This document shows positions 44,545-53,469 of a stretch of 64,000 bases of DNA, in pieces (position 1 is the stretch's first letter; each line of letters begins with the position of its first letter). Made by a program: the position numbers and the translations under genes. Below the pieces are notes generated by a model. The model was given only the letters and a program-made list of their open reading frames with translations, was not told the DNA's origin and made no database searches. The stretch is from Leptolyngbya sp. PCC 6406 (lineage in GTDB: Bacteria; Cyanobacteriota; Cyanobacteriia; Phormidesmidales; Phormidesmidaceae), in contig NZ_KI913949.1 of NCBI RefSeq assembly GCF_000332095.2, forward strand, positions 3,638,776 to 3,702,775, given 5' to 3'.

Positions 44545-44598
44545 CGGGTTTGTTAATGAGGGACGAGACAAGCCTTAAAGAGCTAAGGCTTTGTTTTT
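44545..44598 (+). ncRNA. candidate small RNA ending in an orphan intrinsic terminator
   Basis: AAGCCTTA (44570-44577) pairs with TAAGGCTT (44584-44591) over a 6-nt loop, followed by TGTTTTT: a textbook rho-independent terminator on the + strand. The gene to the left runs the opposite way, and the nearest + strand gene ends 700 bp earlier, so the terminator has no obvious client. The rest of the 381-bp gap (44422-44802) holds no gene. The 5' end is a guess. Confidence 0.4.
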
Positions 44599-44802
44599 AA
44601 GACAGTTTTGGCTCTCGGATATGCCCAAGGTAGCTCTGGATAGCCCCTGATTATTGTCGTTAAGCCCTCAAAACCCCAGAGGAGCAATCAGAGGGTGCTT
44701 AAGCTTTCCGACTATACCCAGTATACCAAACCTGCTGACACCGCCAAATCAAGCTTGAATTTTTCTGGCGGGGCACCGCACCCAATCTGGGGAGAAATCG
44801 CG

Positions 44803-45465
44803 CTAGAGGGCAAGATAATGTTTAGCGTTATCGGCCACGATGGCGGCGGTATCTTGGCTCAGCTTTTGCAAGGCAGCTTCTGCCTCGGGTTCATCAAAGT
44901 GGGCTAGGGCTTGGACTAGGCGATGGCGCACCTGCCAGTTATCGGCATCCAGGTAGGGCAGCAGTAGGGGCAGGGCGCGGGGATCTCCCAGTTCTCCTAG
45001 GGAGCCGATGGCGGCGGTGGCGATGAGTTCGTTCTGGGACTGGAGGGCAGTTTGCAGGAGATCAAAGGCTCGCATTTCCCCCAATTCTCCTAGGGCGGCA
45101 ATAATGCTGAACTGCACCAGCCATTCCTGGCTTTCTTCGTAAACCTTCTGGAGATCGTCAAAGGCTTCGGTAAGCTGCAAGGCTCCAATGGCATCTGCTG
45201 CCGCTGCTTGAGCATCGGGTTCTGGATCGCTCAACAGAGCGGTCCGCAGGATGGCAAGGGCTGTTGGGAGATCTTGGCGGCCCAGGCTGGTGAACTGGCT
45301 CAGGGCTGCATAGCGCACTCGGACATTGCTGTCCGCAGCGGCGATCTGGAGCAATTCAAATGCGATCGCGGGATCGAGATCCCGAATTTGGTTAATCGCC
45401 CGTAGACGATCGCCAAAATCCGATGATTCCAGCAGTTGCTTGACGCTCTCAGGCGTGGGGGTCAT
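44803..45465 (-). CDS. HEAT-repeat protein, NblB-like
   Basis: 220 residues made of about six HEAT/PBS-lyase-type repeats (SNVRVRYAALSQFTSLG, DAQAAAADAIGALQL, WLVQFSIIAALGELGEMRA, IATAAIGSLGELGDPRA, WQVRHRLVQALAHFDEPEA). Length and repeats match the cyanobacterial family annotated NblB, related to CpcE/F bilin lyases and implicated in phycobilisome turnover on nutrient starvation. The symbol is withheld because NblB-type HEAT proteins have several paralogues. The CBS-protein gene lies upstream on the same strand. Confidence 0.8.
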   Translation of the reverse strand: MTPTPESVKQLLESSDFGDRLRAINQIRDLDPAIAFELLQIAAADSNVRVRYAALSQFTSLGRQDLPTALAILRTALLSDPEPDAQAAAADAIGALQLTEAFDDLQKVYEESQEWLVQFSIIAALGELGEMRAFDLLQTALQSQNELIATAAIGSLGELGDPRALPLLLPYLDADNWQVRHRLVQALAHFDEPEAEAALQKLSQDTAAIVADNAKHYLAL

Positions 45466-45589
45466 TCCGTGTCCTTCATTACAACGCGGTATGTATCACT
45501 ATCGGCTATGGCGGGGACGAGATCAAAGGGGGCATCAGAACCCATGGGAACCAAGCCCAAGCGGTGCCAACCGAACCGGATTGATCCGA

Positions 45590-46081
45590 CTACGGACTGG
45601 TCTCTGCCACCGAGTCGCTATAGCTCCGCGCCATCTCCCGCACAATGTCTCCTCGGGTGAGGATGCCCACTAGGCTACCGCTGTCGTCCAACACCGGCAG
45701 GCGGCGCACCTGCTTATCGTGCATGAGTTGGGCAGCAGCGCGGAGGGAAGCCTCGGGTTGGGTGGTGACTACAGGGTGATCGGACATCACCTCGGCTACG
45801 GTTTGCCCCAGAGCCTTGTGCAGTTCTTGGTTGAAGCGGGTGGGATTCTTAAGGTAAATCACGCTGTCTAGGAGCATGACATAGGCCGGCAGCGGTGCGC
45901 CTGTCGCCTGCCACATCAGGTCCGTTTCTGACAGGATTCCCACTAGGCTACCCTCCGCTGAGATCACGGGAAGCCCGCTGATCCGCTGATCCGCCATAAT
46001 CTGGATGGCCTCCTGGAGTAGGGCATTGGAGCCGACAGTGATCGGGTCACGGGTCATCACATCGGCGACCGTTCTAGGCAT
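45590..46081 (-). CDS. CBS-domain pair protein
   Basis: 163 residues: two CBS motifs, VADVMTRDPITVGSNALLQEAIQIMADQRISGLPVI and VAEVMSDHPVVTTQPEASLRAAAQLMHDKQVRRLPVLD, each followed by G.LVGIL.(E/R).D. Stand-alone CBS pairs bind AMP, ATP or SAM and regulate a partner enzyme or channel. The 30-residue insert between the motifs (LPAYVMLLDSVIYLKNP) is typical of cyanobacterial members. It precedes the HEAT-repeat gene by 125 bp on the same strand. Confidence 0.9.
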   Translation of the reverse strand: MPRTVADVMTRDPITVGSNALLQEAIQIMADQRISGLPVISAEGSLVGILSETDLMWQATGAPLPAYVMLLDSVIYLKNPTRFNQELHKALGQTVAEVMSDHPVVTTQPEASLRAAAQLMHDKQVRRLPVLDDSGSLVGILTRGDIVREMARSYSDSVAETSP

Positions 46082-46340
46082 CTGATTTCTCCCTTAGGTA
46101 TGGGCGGGGCAGAACTGAGTCGAGGCTAGGGAGCCGGGGTGGAGTCCTTAAAAGATCACTGGCCCTAGGTCTAGATCCCAGGCTGAAGCGCTGATCCCGC
46201 ATCTCTCTTCATTTTAGGAAACTGAGGAGGGCCTGCTGAGAGGGTTTCACAGGTCGTTACAGTCCCCAATCCCCCGGCATGAAAATGACCGGGCTAATCG
46301 CTGCCGTTCTCTAAAGAGAATTCCATGCTCAGAAGGGGCA

Positions 46341-46460
46341 TCAACGTAAGCCGAGACAATATGGGCTCCGAGGAATTCAGGAGTCAGAAGTCAGTACTCT
46401 CCTAGATTCTGGCTCCTAACTCCTCCCCACGAGATTTGTCCCGCTTTGAGTTGATACCCC
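46341..46460. repeat. long inverted repeat, left copy
   Basis: About 120 bp (TCAACGTAAGCCGAGACAAT ... TCCCGCTTTGAGTTGATACC) that reappears in inverted orientation at 49106-49241. Shared blocks include AGGAGTCAG, GTCAGTACT, CTCTCCTAG, GACTCCTCCCCA-like and CCCGCTTTGAGTTGA. The pair brackets the peptidase and lipoprotein genes. It lies in the 828-bp gene-free stretch 46082-46909. Confidence 0.75.
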
Positions 46461-46466
46461 TCAGAA

Positions 46467-46729
46467 GTCCTCTTTCAGACCTGAGTTCGACAAGGAGTAG
46501 AGGGCTAAAAACGTCAATTCGGTATCAGCGCTGTCACCCCGCCGAGAATTCAAAATTCCCGGCTAACAGGCTCTAGTTCATTTTTAATGGCCATTAAAAA
46601 TGGACTGGGAGCTGGGCTGGAGATAGGGGGGCTAGTCCGTTTTAACGGACTTCTGCTGTGAGCCAGGGCAATTTATTCCCTGGCGGATGGGCAGCGAAGC
46701 TTAAGTCGAACTCAGGTCTGTAAGAGGAC
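46467..46729. mobile_element. 263-bp hairpin-rich element with 25-bp terminal inverted repeats
   Basis: The 25-bp arms at 46467-46491 and 46705-46729 match at 24 of 25 positions (core CAGACCTGAGTTCGAC). Inside are at least four more dyads: GCCGAGAATT/AAATTCCCGGC, the 24-bp perfect palindrome made of CATTTTTAATGG and its complement, AGTCCGTT/AACGGACT, and CCAGGG/CCCTGG. No reading frame of note. It looks like a MITE or a structured RNA closed by a long basal stem. Confidence 0.75.
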
Positions 46730-46820
46730 AGTAGCTATGAGCGGCGGAATTCCATTCCGGCGCGGGGTAGCAACAGTGAGGGGGACGAATTTTTGTGCGG
46801 GATGCTGATCTAAACCTTGC

Positions 46821-46872
46821 CCAAGTCCAGAAGTGGAGTTTTCCGGTGGGGAAACTCCACTTCTGGACTTGG
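46821..46872. repeat. 52-bp palindromic repeat, copy 2
   Basis: A perfect 21-bp arm at 46821-46841 (CCAAGTCCAGAAGTGGAGTT plus T) pairs with 46852-46872. It is related to the palindrome at 8165-8235, sharing CCCAAGTCCAG and TGGAGTTT. It lies 37 bp beyond the stop of the peptidase gene and may act as its 3' hairpin. Confidence 0.8.
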
Positions 46873-46909
46873 TATACAGTGGGCAATGCCCTTGTTCGCC
46901 GCAGTGTCA

Positions 46910-47983
46910 TTACGTTGATATGTACTGTTCCAGAATGTCGATGCAGCGGTCGATGGCGCTGAGGTGGGCAATTTCGTAGCCGTGGGTATTGTCTGTGGGG
47001 AAACTGAGGCAGGCGGCCCGAGGCACATGGCCAAATTTCATGGCAATGGAGCCATCACTGCCGAAGCTCGTAATGGTGGCGATTTGGACTGGAATCTGGC
47101 GCTGGTTAGCGGCTTGGGCCAGTTTCTGGGTTAGGGTTTCGTCGTACAGGCCATAGCCATCCTCGGCCAACAGCACCGGGATCGGCCCCGACTGGATGGG
47201 GTATTCTCGCGAGAGGGGACAAATCTCTAGGGCAATCAACTCTGAAAGTTTGTGGCGCTGGCTGAAGTAGAGAGCTCCCACCGCTCCCACTTCCTCCTTG
47301 GCAGAAAAGACAAGGTAAACCGGGACTGCTGCCCGCTGTACCCGCTCTGCTAGGGCTAAGAGAATGGCGATGGAAGCTTTGTTATCCAGCGTGTAGCTGG
47401 CGATGTAGTCCCCCAGGGCAAAGGGACGTTTACGGTGTTTGCCCACCACCATCCGGGTGCCGGGACGAATGCCAGCGGCGGCAAGGGTTTCTGGGGTGCT
47501 TTTGGTTTCCACCCAGGCGGTTTCCCACTGCACCGCTTTGCCTTCCTGCTGGGCCTTCTGAGGCGACTCGTGGGAAACGTGGCGTGACCCAAAGGAAAGA
47601 ATACCGCTGAGGGTGTGGTGATCCCCCAGTAGGTCCACAACCCCTTCCCCATAGACCCAGGGAAAGGAGCCTCCCAATTTACGCACCTCCACTCGGCCCT
47701 GGGGACTAAGACCTTTGACAATGCCGCCGATTTCGTCCTTGTGGGCGGTGATGGCGATGGCCCCAGGCCGGTTGGGGACCGTTGCACCCTCTGCTTGATC
47801 CCCTGGGATGCGGGCAATAATGTTGTCGGCTTCATCTTGCCAATGCTCGACCCCCAGGGTTTGGAGACGATCCAGAAGGTAGCGATTTACCTCCTGTTCC
47901 ACGCCGCTGGGGGAATGGCACATGACGAGATCTGCGATCGCATTAAACAGCGAACTATGACGATCTGAAGTCATCGGCAGCAT
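46910..47983 (-). CDS. M42-family (aminopeptidase/endoglucanase-type) metallopeptidase
   Basis: 357 residues of the M42 dinuclear-zinc peptidase family: ITAHKDEIGGIV (first metal His and the catalytic region), YIASYTLDNKASIAILLALAE (bridging Asp), FSAKEEVGAVGALYFS (catalytic Glu-Glu), LEICPLSREYPIQSGP and the last ligand in SFPTDNTHGYEIAH. M42 enzymes form TET-like dodecamers that trim peptides in the cytosol. Starts MLPMTSDRHSS; the second Met is equally likely. Enclosed, with the next gene, by a pair of inverted repeats. Confidence 0.9.
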   Translation of the reverse strand: MLPMTSDRHSSLFNAIADLVMCHSPSGVEQEVNRYLLDRLQTLGVEHWQDEADNIIARIPGDQAEGATVPNRPGAIAITAHKDEIGGIVKGLSPQGRVEVRKLGGSFPWVYGEGVVDLLGDHHTLSGILSFGSRHVSHESPQKAQQEGKAVQWETAWVETKSTPETLAAAGIRPGTRMVVGKHRKRPFALGDYIASYTLDNKASIAILLALAERVQRAAVPVYLVFSAKEEVGAVGALYFSQRHKLSELIALEICPLSREYPIQSGPIPVLLAEDGYGLYDETLTQKLAQAANQRQIPVQIATITSFGSDGSIAMKFGHVPRAACLSFPTDNTHGYEIAHLSAIDRCIDILEQYIST

Positions 47984-48016
47984 AATCTTCTAGGGATGTC
48001 CCTAGGTGAGGGATAT

Positions 48017-49051
48017 CTAGGGACACAATTCCGTGGTCCATACCGGGGGATTGCGGCGAATGCAGAATCGCTGCTGACCCACCCAGATCAGCTTCACCTG
48101 ATCGTTGTCGAAAGACTCGAATTCCAGGCGATAGCGATGGCCACCAACGGAGTCATCAGCCTCCCCTCGATTGGTCAGGATCACCACGGGATAGTTGTCA
48201 TCGTAGCCGTCGCTTGTGACCGTTGTGGGCTGTTGCCCCTCCCCCAGGGTCGTGCGCCCAAAAAGTTCCAGGGCAATGGCCTCGGGATTGCGACCGATCA
48301 GGGGCAATGGGACGTCCAGAGTATTGAGGGGAATCTGCTCGTACTGGCTGCGGGCAGCGACTTGTTCCGAGGCTAGGGCCGATTCCGGAGCCCCATCCCA
48401 CAGCGCTAGGAGTTGCTGGCTGGGAATGTTGATCCCCTGGAGGCAGTTTCCCCGCAGGCAAACGGTGTCATCCTTGAGCAGGTAGGGACTGTCTTCCGGG
48501 AACCCTTCACAATTCTCCTGGTAGCCGCCCGTCGTCGTGCAGGCTTGGTAATACACCAGGAGATCCCCTTGGGCGATCAGATTATCCAGGGTTTCGTGGT
48601 CCACATCTTGACCTTCAGGCCAGGGAATGGGGCCATCATAGTCGCTGACGTCGGCGGCACCAGCAGAGATCACCTGCTCTAGGCTGAGACCATCTCGGAG
48701 GATGTAGATGGGGGTGCTGAGGCTAAACCCAGCCTTGAAAAGGCAGCCGTTCTGAAAGCCGGAGGGCATTTGCAGCAGGTGTAGAACATCTGTGTCATAG
48801 GTACCGTATTCGTCGCTATTGGTCGCGTAGGCTTGGTAGGACGACCAAGGGGTACAGGCAATGGCTTTTGTTTCAAGATCCTCAGAGAATTGTTGGGCCG
48901 TCGAGGTGTTCTCGGGAGAGGAGGCCGCCGGAGTGGTATGAGAAGACACTGCGGTAGACCCACAGGCCGAGATTGCCAGGGCCAAGGCTCCGGGCGTTAG
49001 CACAGTAAAAAAACTTTGTCTCAAAATTTGCATAGAAGAAATAGACCTCAT
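48017..49051 (-). CDS. putative lipoprotein of unknown function
   Basis: 344 residues. The N-terminus is a lipoprotein signal (LRQSFFTVLTPGALALAISACGS; lipobox AISAC, Cys about 30), followed by a Ser/Thr/Pro-rich linker and a domain I do not recognise. It contains an even number of conserved-looking Cys (ENCEG, DTVCLRGNCLQG, QRFCIRRN), suggesting disulphides in the periplasm. It lies 33 bp upstream of the M42 gene on the same strand, so the two may form an operon. Confidence 0.75.
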   Translation of the reverse strand: MRSISSMQILRQSFFTVLTPGALALAISACGSTAVSSHTTPAASSPENTSTAQQFSEDLETKAIACTPWSSYQAYATNSDEYGTYDTDVLHLLQMPSGFQNGCLFKAGFSLSTPIYILRDGLSLEQVISAGAADVSDYDGPIPWPEGQDVDHETLDNLIAQGDLLVYYQACTTTGGYQENCEGFPEDSPYLLKDDTVCLRGNCLQGINIPSQQLLALWDGAPESALASEQVAARSQYEQIPLNTLDVPLPLIGRNPEAIALELFGRTTLGEGQQPTTVTSDGYDDNYPVVILTNRGEADDSVGGHRYRLEFESFDNDQVKLIWVGQQRFCIRRNPPVWTTELCP

Positions 49052-49105
49052 AACTTAGGCGTTCTCAACTGTATTTCCCGACGGGCATTGCCCCCTAGTG
49101 TTGCC

Positions 49106-49241
49106 GGGGTCTCAACTCAAAGCGGGACCACTCTCCTGGGGAGGAGTCAGCAACCAGGAGTTCAGGAGCTAGGAGAGTACTGAGTACTGACTCCTGACTC
49201 CTAAATTCCTTGGTACCAATATTGTCCCGAATTACGTTGAT
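49106..49241. repeat. long inverted repeat, right copy
   Basis: Inverted counterpart of 46341-46460, about 136 bp, running GGGGTCTCAACTCAAAGCGG ... GTCCCGAATTACGTTGAT. Extra internal hairpins (AGTACT..AGTACT) make it slightly longer than the left copy. It occupies most of the 305-bp gap before aroB (49052-49356), which shows no gene. Confidence 0.75.
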
Positions 49242-49356
49242 ATCCTGTTGCCGTACAACTCAAGGTTACCCATTGCTGGGATTCATGTCTGGACTATGGG
49301 CCTCTAGAAAGTAGGCTGGAGGTAGTTGGTATTCCTATTTGCTTCCCTGAGAGTCC

Positions 49357-50499
49357 ATGAAATCGGTCATCTCCGTTCCGCTGTCCGACCGCGCCTATGA
49401 TATTGTGATTGCCCCTAGTGGGCTGGACCACCTAGGCTCCTGGTTGGCAAATCGGGAGCGACCCCTGATTAAGCCGGGGCAGAAACTTTTGCTGGTGTCC
49501 AATCCAGTCATCTTCAAACACTATGGCGATCGCGCCGTGGCCGCCCTAACCCAGGGGGGCTATCGGGTCAGTACCTGCATTCTGCCCGCTGGAGAGCGGT
49601 ACAAAAATCTGCGATCGCTAGAGAAAATCTACGATGCCGCCCAAGCCCATCAACTGGAGCGCGGCTCCGCCTTGGTAGCCTTGGGAGGCGGAGTGATTGG
49701 AGACATGACAGGCTTCGCCGCCGCTACATGGTTGCGGGGTATCGCCGTGGTCCAAGTACCCACCTCCCTACTGGCCATGGTGGATGCGGCGATTGGCGGT
49801 AAAACCGGGGTCAACCATCCTCAGGGCAAAAACCTGATCGGGGCCTTCCATCAGCCCCAATTAGTGGTGATCGATCCCAATGTACTCAAAACCCTACCAG
49901 CGCGGGAGTTTCGCGCCGGGATGGCGGAGGTGATCAAGTACGGGGTGATTTGGGATCCGGAGCTATTTGAGGCGCTGGAGGCAGCAACCCGACTGGATCA
50001 CTACCGCTACATTCCAGAAGAATTGCTGCACATCATCCTCACCCGATCCGCCCAAGCCAAAGCGGAGGTAGTGGCCCAGGACGAAAAGGAAGGGGGACTA
50101 CGGGCCATTCTCAACTACGGTCACACCATCGGCCATGCCGTAGAGAGCGCCACCCACTATCGCGGCGTCAACCATGGGGAGGCGGTGTCCATTGGCATGG
50201 CAGCGGCGGCGGCAATAGCGATGGCCCAAGGCCATTCAGAAACCCTTGCCCGTTCCCTTTGGCATCCGTCCGAAGCTGCTCGCCAGCAGGCGCTATTGAC
50301 CAAAACCCGCCTGCCTACCCGCATCCCCGCCGGACTAGAGGCCGAAAACCTAATTTCCCTACTCCAGGGGGATAAAAAAGTGCAGGATGGCCGAGTCCGC
50401 TTCATTCTGCCGGAGGCATTGGGCCGAGTCACCATTACCGATCAGGTCAGCCACGACGATCTTTACCCCGTGCTGACGGCCCTAGGAGCCCAGGGTTAG
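49357..50499 (+). CDS. aroB: 3-dehydroquinate synthase
   Basis: 380 residues; second step of the shikimate pathway, cyclising DAHP with NAD and a divalent metal. Conserved blocks: [75 protein letters not shown], and the metal ligands in [22 protein letters not shown] and [12 protein letters not shown]. Complete and typical. hisB follows 85 bp downstream on the same strand. Confidence 0.97.
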   Translation: MKSVISVPLSDRAYDIVIAPSGLDHLGSWLANRERPLIKPGQKLLLVSNPVIFKHYGDRAVAALTQGGYRVSTCILPAGERYKNLRSLEKIYDAAQAHQLERGSALVALGGGVIGDMTGFAAATWLRGIAVVQVPTSLLAMVDAAIGGKTGVNHPQGKNLIGAFHQPQLVVIDPNVLKTLPAREFRAGMAEVIKYGVIWDPELFEALEAATRLDHYRYIPEELLHIILTRSAQAKAEVVAQDEKEGGLRAILNYGHTIGHAVESATHYRGVNHGEAVSIGMAAAAAIAMAQGHSETLARSLWHPSEAARQQALLTKTRLPTRIPAGLEAENLISLLQGDKKVQDGRVRFILPEALGRVTITDQVSHDDLYPVLTALGAQG

Positions 50500-50584
50500 G
50501 GGGCTAAGATAGGGGCGAGCAGTGCTCAGCTCGCAATATCTGCCAACCTTTTTCCGATCCTTTTCCCTTTTCTGAGCCACCACC

Positions 50585-51226
50585 ATGCAAATCCGCGATC
50601 GCCAATCCCTGTCCCTTGAACCTGAATTTGCCCTAACTGCCCGCCGTGCCAGCGTCAGCCGTACCACCGGAGAAACCGACGTCCAGGTGAGTCTCAACCT
50701 GGATGGGACCGGACAGTGCATTGTGGCGACGGGGGTACCCTTCCTAGACCACATGCTGCACCAACTTGCCTCCCATGGACTAGTGGACCTCCAGGTGCAA
50801 GCCCAGGGAGACTACGAGATTGACGACCACCACACCAATGAAGATGTGGGCATCACCCTAGGGATGGCGCTGAAGGAAGCCCTAGGTGATCGCAAAGGTA
50901 TTGTGCGCTTTGGCCACTTCATTGCCCCCCTTGACGAAGCCCTGGTCCAGGTTTCGCTGGACTTTTCCGGGCGACCCCACCTCAGCTACGGCTTGGATAT
51001 TCCAACAGAGCGGGTGGGCACCTACGATACCCAACTGGTGCGGGAATTTTTTGTGGCCATAGTCAACCACGCCCAGATCACCCTCCACATTCGTCAGCTC
51101 GACGGCCTCAACTCCCACCACATCATCGAGGCTACCTTCAAAGCCTTTGCTCGGGCGATCCGCATGGCAACAGAGATAGACCCCCGTCGCGCCAGCCAAA
51201 TCCCCAGCTCCAAGGGCGTCCTCTAG
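50585..51226 (+). CDS. hisB: imidazoleglycerol-phosphate dehydratase
   Basis: 213 residues, single-function HisB of the cyanobacterial/plant type (no phosphatase domain). Manganese-binding repeats are intact: [46 protein letters not shown], and the second half [30 protein letters not shown]. Sixth step of histidine synthesis. hisH is 4.4 kb away on the other strand, so the his genes are dispersed as usual in cyanobacteria. Confidence 0.97.
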   Translation: MQIRDRQSLSLEPEFALTARRASVSRTTGETDVQVSLNLDGTGQCIVATGVPFLDHMLHQLASHGLVDLQVQAQGDYEIDDHHTNEDVGITLGMALKEALGDRKGIVRFGHFIAPLDEALVQVSLDFSGRPHLSYGLDIPTERVGTYDTQLVREFFVAIVNHAQITLHIRQLDGLNSHHIIEATFKAFARAIRMATEIDPRRASQIPSSKGVL

Positions 51227-51376
51227 CTCCAAACCCCCTATCCTTAAAGTCAGGTTCATCGAAGCATATAGATTCCATGAACTTCTAGCGGCGAGGGTGT
51301 CAGATTCCTAGCTGCGACTAATACTGGGGTCAGATAGGCCCCTCTCCAGATACATCACCATCTACCACCCCTGAAA

Positions 51377-51655
51377 ATGCTTAACCTCCATATCGCTCCC
51401 TTGTCTTCGGTTCAGGTATTTCGGTTTTGCTACAACCACGAAATTCACGAAGCAGCGTTCTATGAAGATCAGGTTCTGAAATTGGCAGGGGTCTTTCTGT
51501 CAGATCAGCGCCAAGAGGCCATCGCCCTAGCGGGCCGCCTTAGCCACAACCATTACACCCTCCTGACCGCCAACGCCAATCTCTACAAGATTTGGGTCGA
51601 GCGCAAGTGTCACGAAAGCTTCGACACCTCCATCATGAAGTTCTATTCCGCCTAG
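51377..51655 (+). CDS. small conserved hypothetical protein
   Basis: 92 residues (MLNLHIAPLSSVQVFRFCYNHEIHEAAFYEDQVLKLAGVF...), family not recognised. No signal or membrane segment; two Cys and several His (HNHYTLL, RKCHES) but no clear motif. Coding statistics and lack of overlapping alternatives support it. It lies 150 bp after hisB and may share its transcript. Confidence 0.6.
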   Translation: MLNLHIAPLSSVQVFRFCYNHEIHEAAFYEDQVLKLAGVFLSDQRQEAIALAGRLSHNHYTLLTANANLYKIWVERKCHESFDTSIMKFYSA

Positions 51656-51843
51656 AACACAGGCTGTTAACATTAGGGGTGTCTCAAAAATCCAGCATTA
51701 ACCGAAAGTAACAACCTGGTTTCAAGGGTTTCAGAGGCTTACTCAAAGCTCATGCAGGATCGCTATACACCCTGCTGATTTTCACAATTCCCGCAAGCGC
51801 GCTATATAGTTTTAATAAGTCATTGGTTTAGGCGAGGTGCAAG

Positions 51844-53469
51844 ATGACGCATGAGAGCATCCGGAGATCCCCCGTGTGGAATCCTCTAAGCCAGGGGAAA
51901 AGCTCTGATTTCCCGTCCCGTCCCTTTTCTGACCAATCGCAACAGAATACTCAAACATCTCCCCCCCAAGAAGATGTAGAGAATAAAGCTTTCAATCAAA
52001 ATAAATTTGAGGCGTTTGGCCTCCAACTTAAGGAAGGGAATGGCACGATTACGCCTCTAGAGCAGGAAAGACTAGGGGGGCTGCAAGCCAAAATGGATGA
52101 TTTTTGGGCGCAGCGCACGGAACAGACAAAGGGGAAACCAAACGTGTTGGAAATCCTCGCTCGCAACGCGCCACACCCCCAGCCCTCTAAATCTGTTGCA
52201 CCCATTCAGGCCAAGCTAGCGATTGGCCAACCCCATGATCGGTATGAGCAAGAGGCTGATCAAGTAGCGACCCAAGTGGTGGAGCAGATCCAGAGGCCGA
52301 CGCCAACGGCAACTCAGGCCATTACTGCACAGCGGCAAGAGGACCAAGACAACGAGACACTACAGACCCAGCCGGAAATTGCCCCAGGGCAGGATGTATT
52401 CTTTCGCCAAGGGGCGTATGACTGGAGAAATCCAGGGAAGCAGGGTTTCATGGCTCCTCATGAGTCAATTCATGGGGTTCAGCAGAATGGAGATTTTGCT
52501 CAGCCGACGATCCAACGCCGAGAGCAGGACAACAAGTACATGTGTCCAGCCGCCAACCCCAAGATTGACAGAAATGACCCTCAAGTAATTGAACAGCTCC
52601 ACCAGGATGCATTGCGAGAGGAACAAGAGGAAGAACGCGAGCTTGCCACCGCCCAGGGTAAACAGGCGAAGGCAAGCCGTGAAGATACGAAGCACAAGGG
52701 TGACGATAACGAGAACTATCGAGGCAGTCTGCGCGGAGGCATGGGTAGTCTGCTTGCCCGAGCTGTTTATGGGGTCAAGGCTATTGTAAAAAACTTGCCG
52801 GATGTTGCGGTGAAGCGAATCGTACCAGCCGGACCAAACGCGAATGCTCTTATCGATCCCACTGACTATGGCGTGTGCGACACTGAGGATATTGGCGAAG
52901 CAGAGCTCAAGGTCACCGCCGTTCAGCAAGATTCAGCTTGGCATGCTGAGGTGACCCAGGTTATCGGCCCCTACAGCAAAATCATTCAGTTGCCCGCAGG
53001 GGTTCACGAGGTGACTGGACCGGGGGGCGGTGGACCTGGTGAGACAACTCTGGCGAACTCCCGCAGGCAAATTAAGTGTCTCCTTGCCACCTTTGGTCCG
53101 CCATACTATATGGCCAGTGCTGTTGATGGGCATGAAAGCGTGCACGAAACCCGAGTTCTGCCAGCACTCAGGTTCGTTGCCCCAGAGATTCAGCGGCGGT
53201 TTTCCCTGCTCACCGTGCCGGATACAGTAGGCGACAAGGATGCTGCCCTTGCTGCCATTAAAGCGCTCCCTGCCTATGCAGCTACGCTTGCTGGTTTGCG
53301 GGATCTTTGGGATGCCAAGTATGTTGAGCTTATTGGCGATGATCATCAAGGGGCTGCACAGAAGGGTGAGGAGAAGGCAAGCCGCCCCATGATCGATAAG
53401 ATTAACGCCTTCCGTGTGAAGAATGGGAAGAAGGCGATTCCTGTTAAATACACTTGGACTCCGTATTAA
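51844..53469 (+). CDS. DUF4157 (eCIS core) protein with two HExxH motifs
   Basis: 541 residues. Residues 1-115 are Gln/Ser/Pro-rich. Then comes the preamble typical of eCIS-core proteins, PIQAKLAIGQPHDRYEQEADQVA (about 120-142), and a shortened DUF4157 peptidase-like core: QDVFFRQGAYDWRNPG ... APHESIHGVQQ, with HExxH at 206-210 but about 50 residues missing before it. A charged linker (about 245-300) leads to an unrecognised C-terminal region holding a second zincin-like motif, GHESVHETRVLPAL (HExxH at 430-434). DUF4157 domains are associated with extracellular contractile injection system cargo and polymorphic toxins. No contractile-tail genes are nearby. The partner gene starts right after the stop. 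Role as an effector is inference. Confidence 0.75.
   Translation: MTHESIRRSPVWNPLSQGKSSDFPSRPFSDQSQQNTQTSPPQEDVENKAFNQNKFEAFGLQLKEGNGTITPLEQERLGGLQAKMDDFWAQRTEQTKGKPNVLEILARNAPHPQPSKSVAPIQAKLAIGQPHDRYEQEADQVATQVVEQIQRPTPTATQAITAQRQEDQDNETLQTQPEIAPGQDVFFRQGAYDWRNPGKQGFMAPHESIHGVQQNGDFAQPTIQRREQDNKYMCPAANPKIDRNDPQVIEQLHQDALREEQEEERELATAQGKQAKASREDTKHKGDDNENYRGSLRGGMGSLLARAVYGVKAIVKNLPDVAVKRIVPAGPNANALIDPTDYGVCDTEDIGEAELKVTAVQQDSAWHAEVTQVIGPYSKIIQLPAGVHEVTGPGGGGPGETTLANSRRQIKCLLATFGPPYYMASAVDGHESVHETRVLPALRFVAPEIQRRFSLLTVPDTVGDKDAALAAIKALPAYAATLAGLRDLWDAKYVELIGDDHQGAAQKGEEKASRPMIDKINAFRVKNGKKAIPVKYTWTPY

Noticed and set aside
44422..44802. tRNA gene in the gap after the anti-sigma gene
   Set aside because: No cloverleaf arms or TTCGA-type T loop could be found; no tRNA or rRNA was recognised anywhere in the window.
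46467..46729. HEARO/omega RNA of an IscB or IsrB element
   Set aside because: No IscB/IsrB or TnpB gene is near, and long inverted termini are not a feature of those elements.
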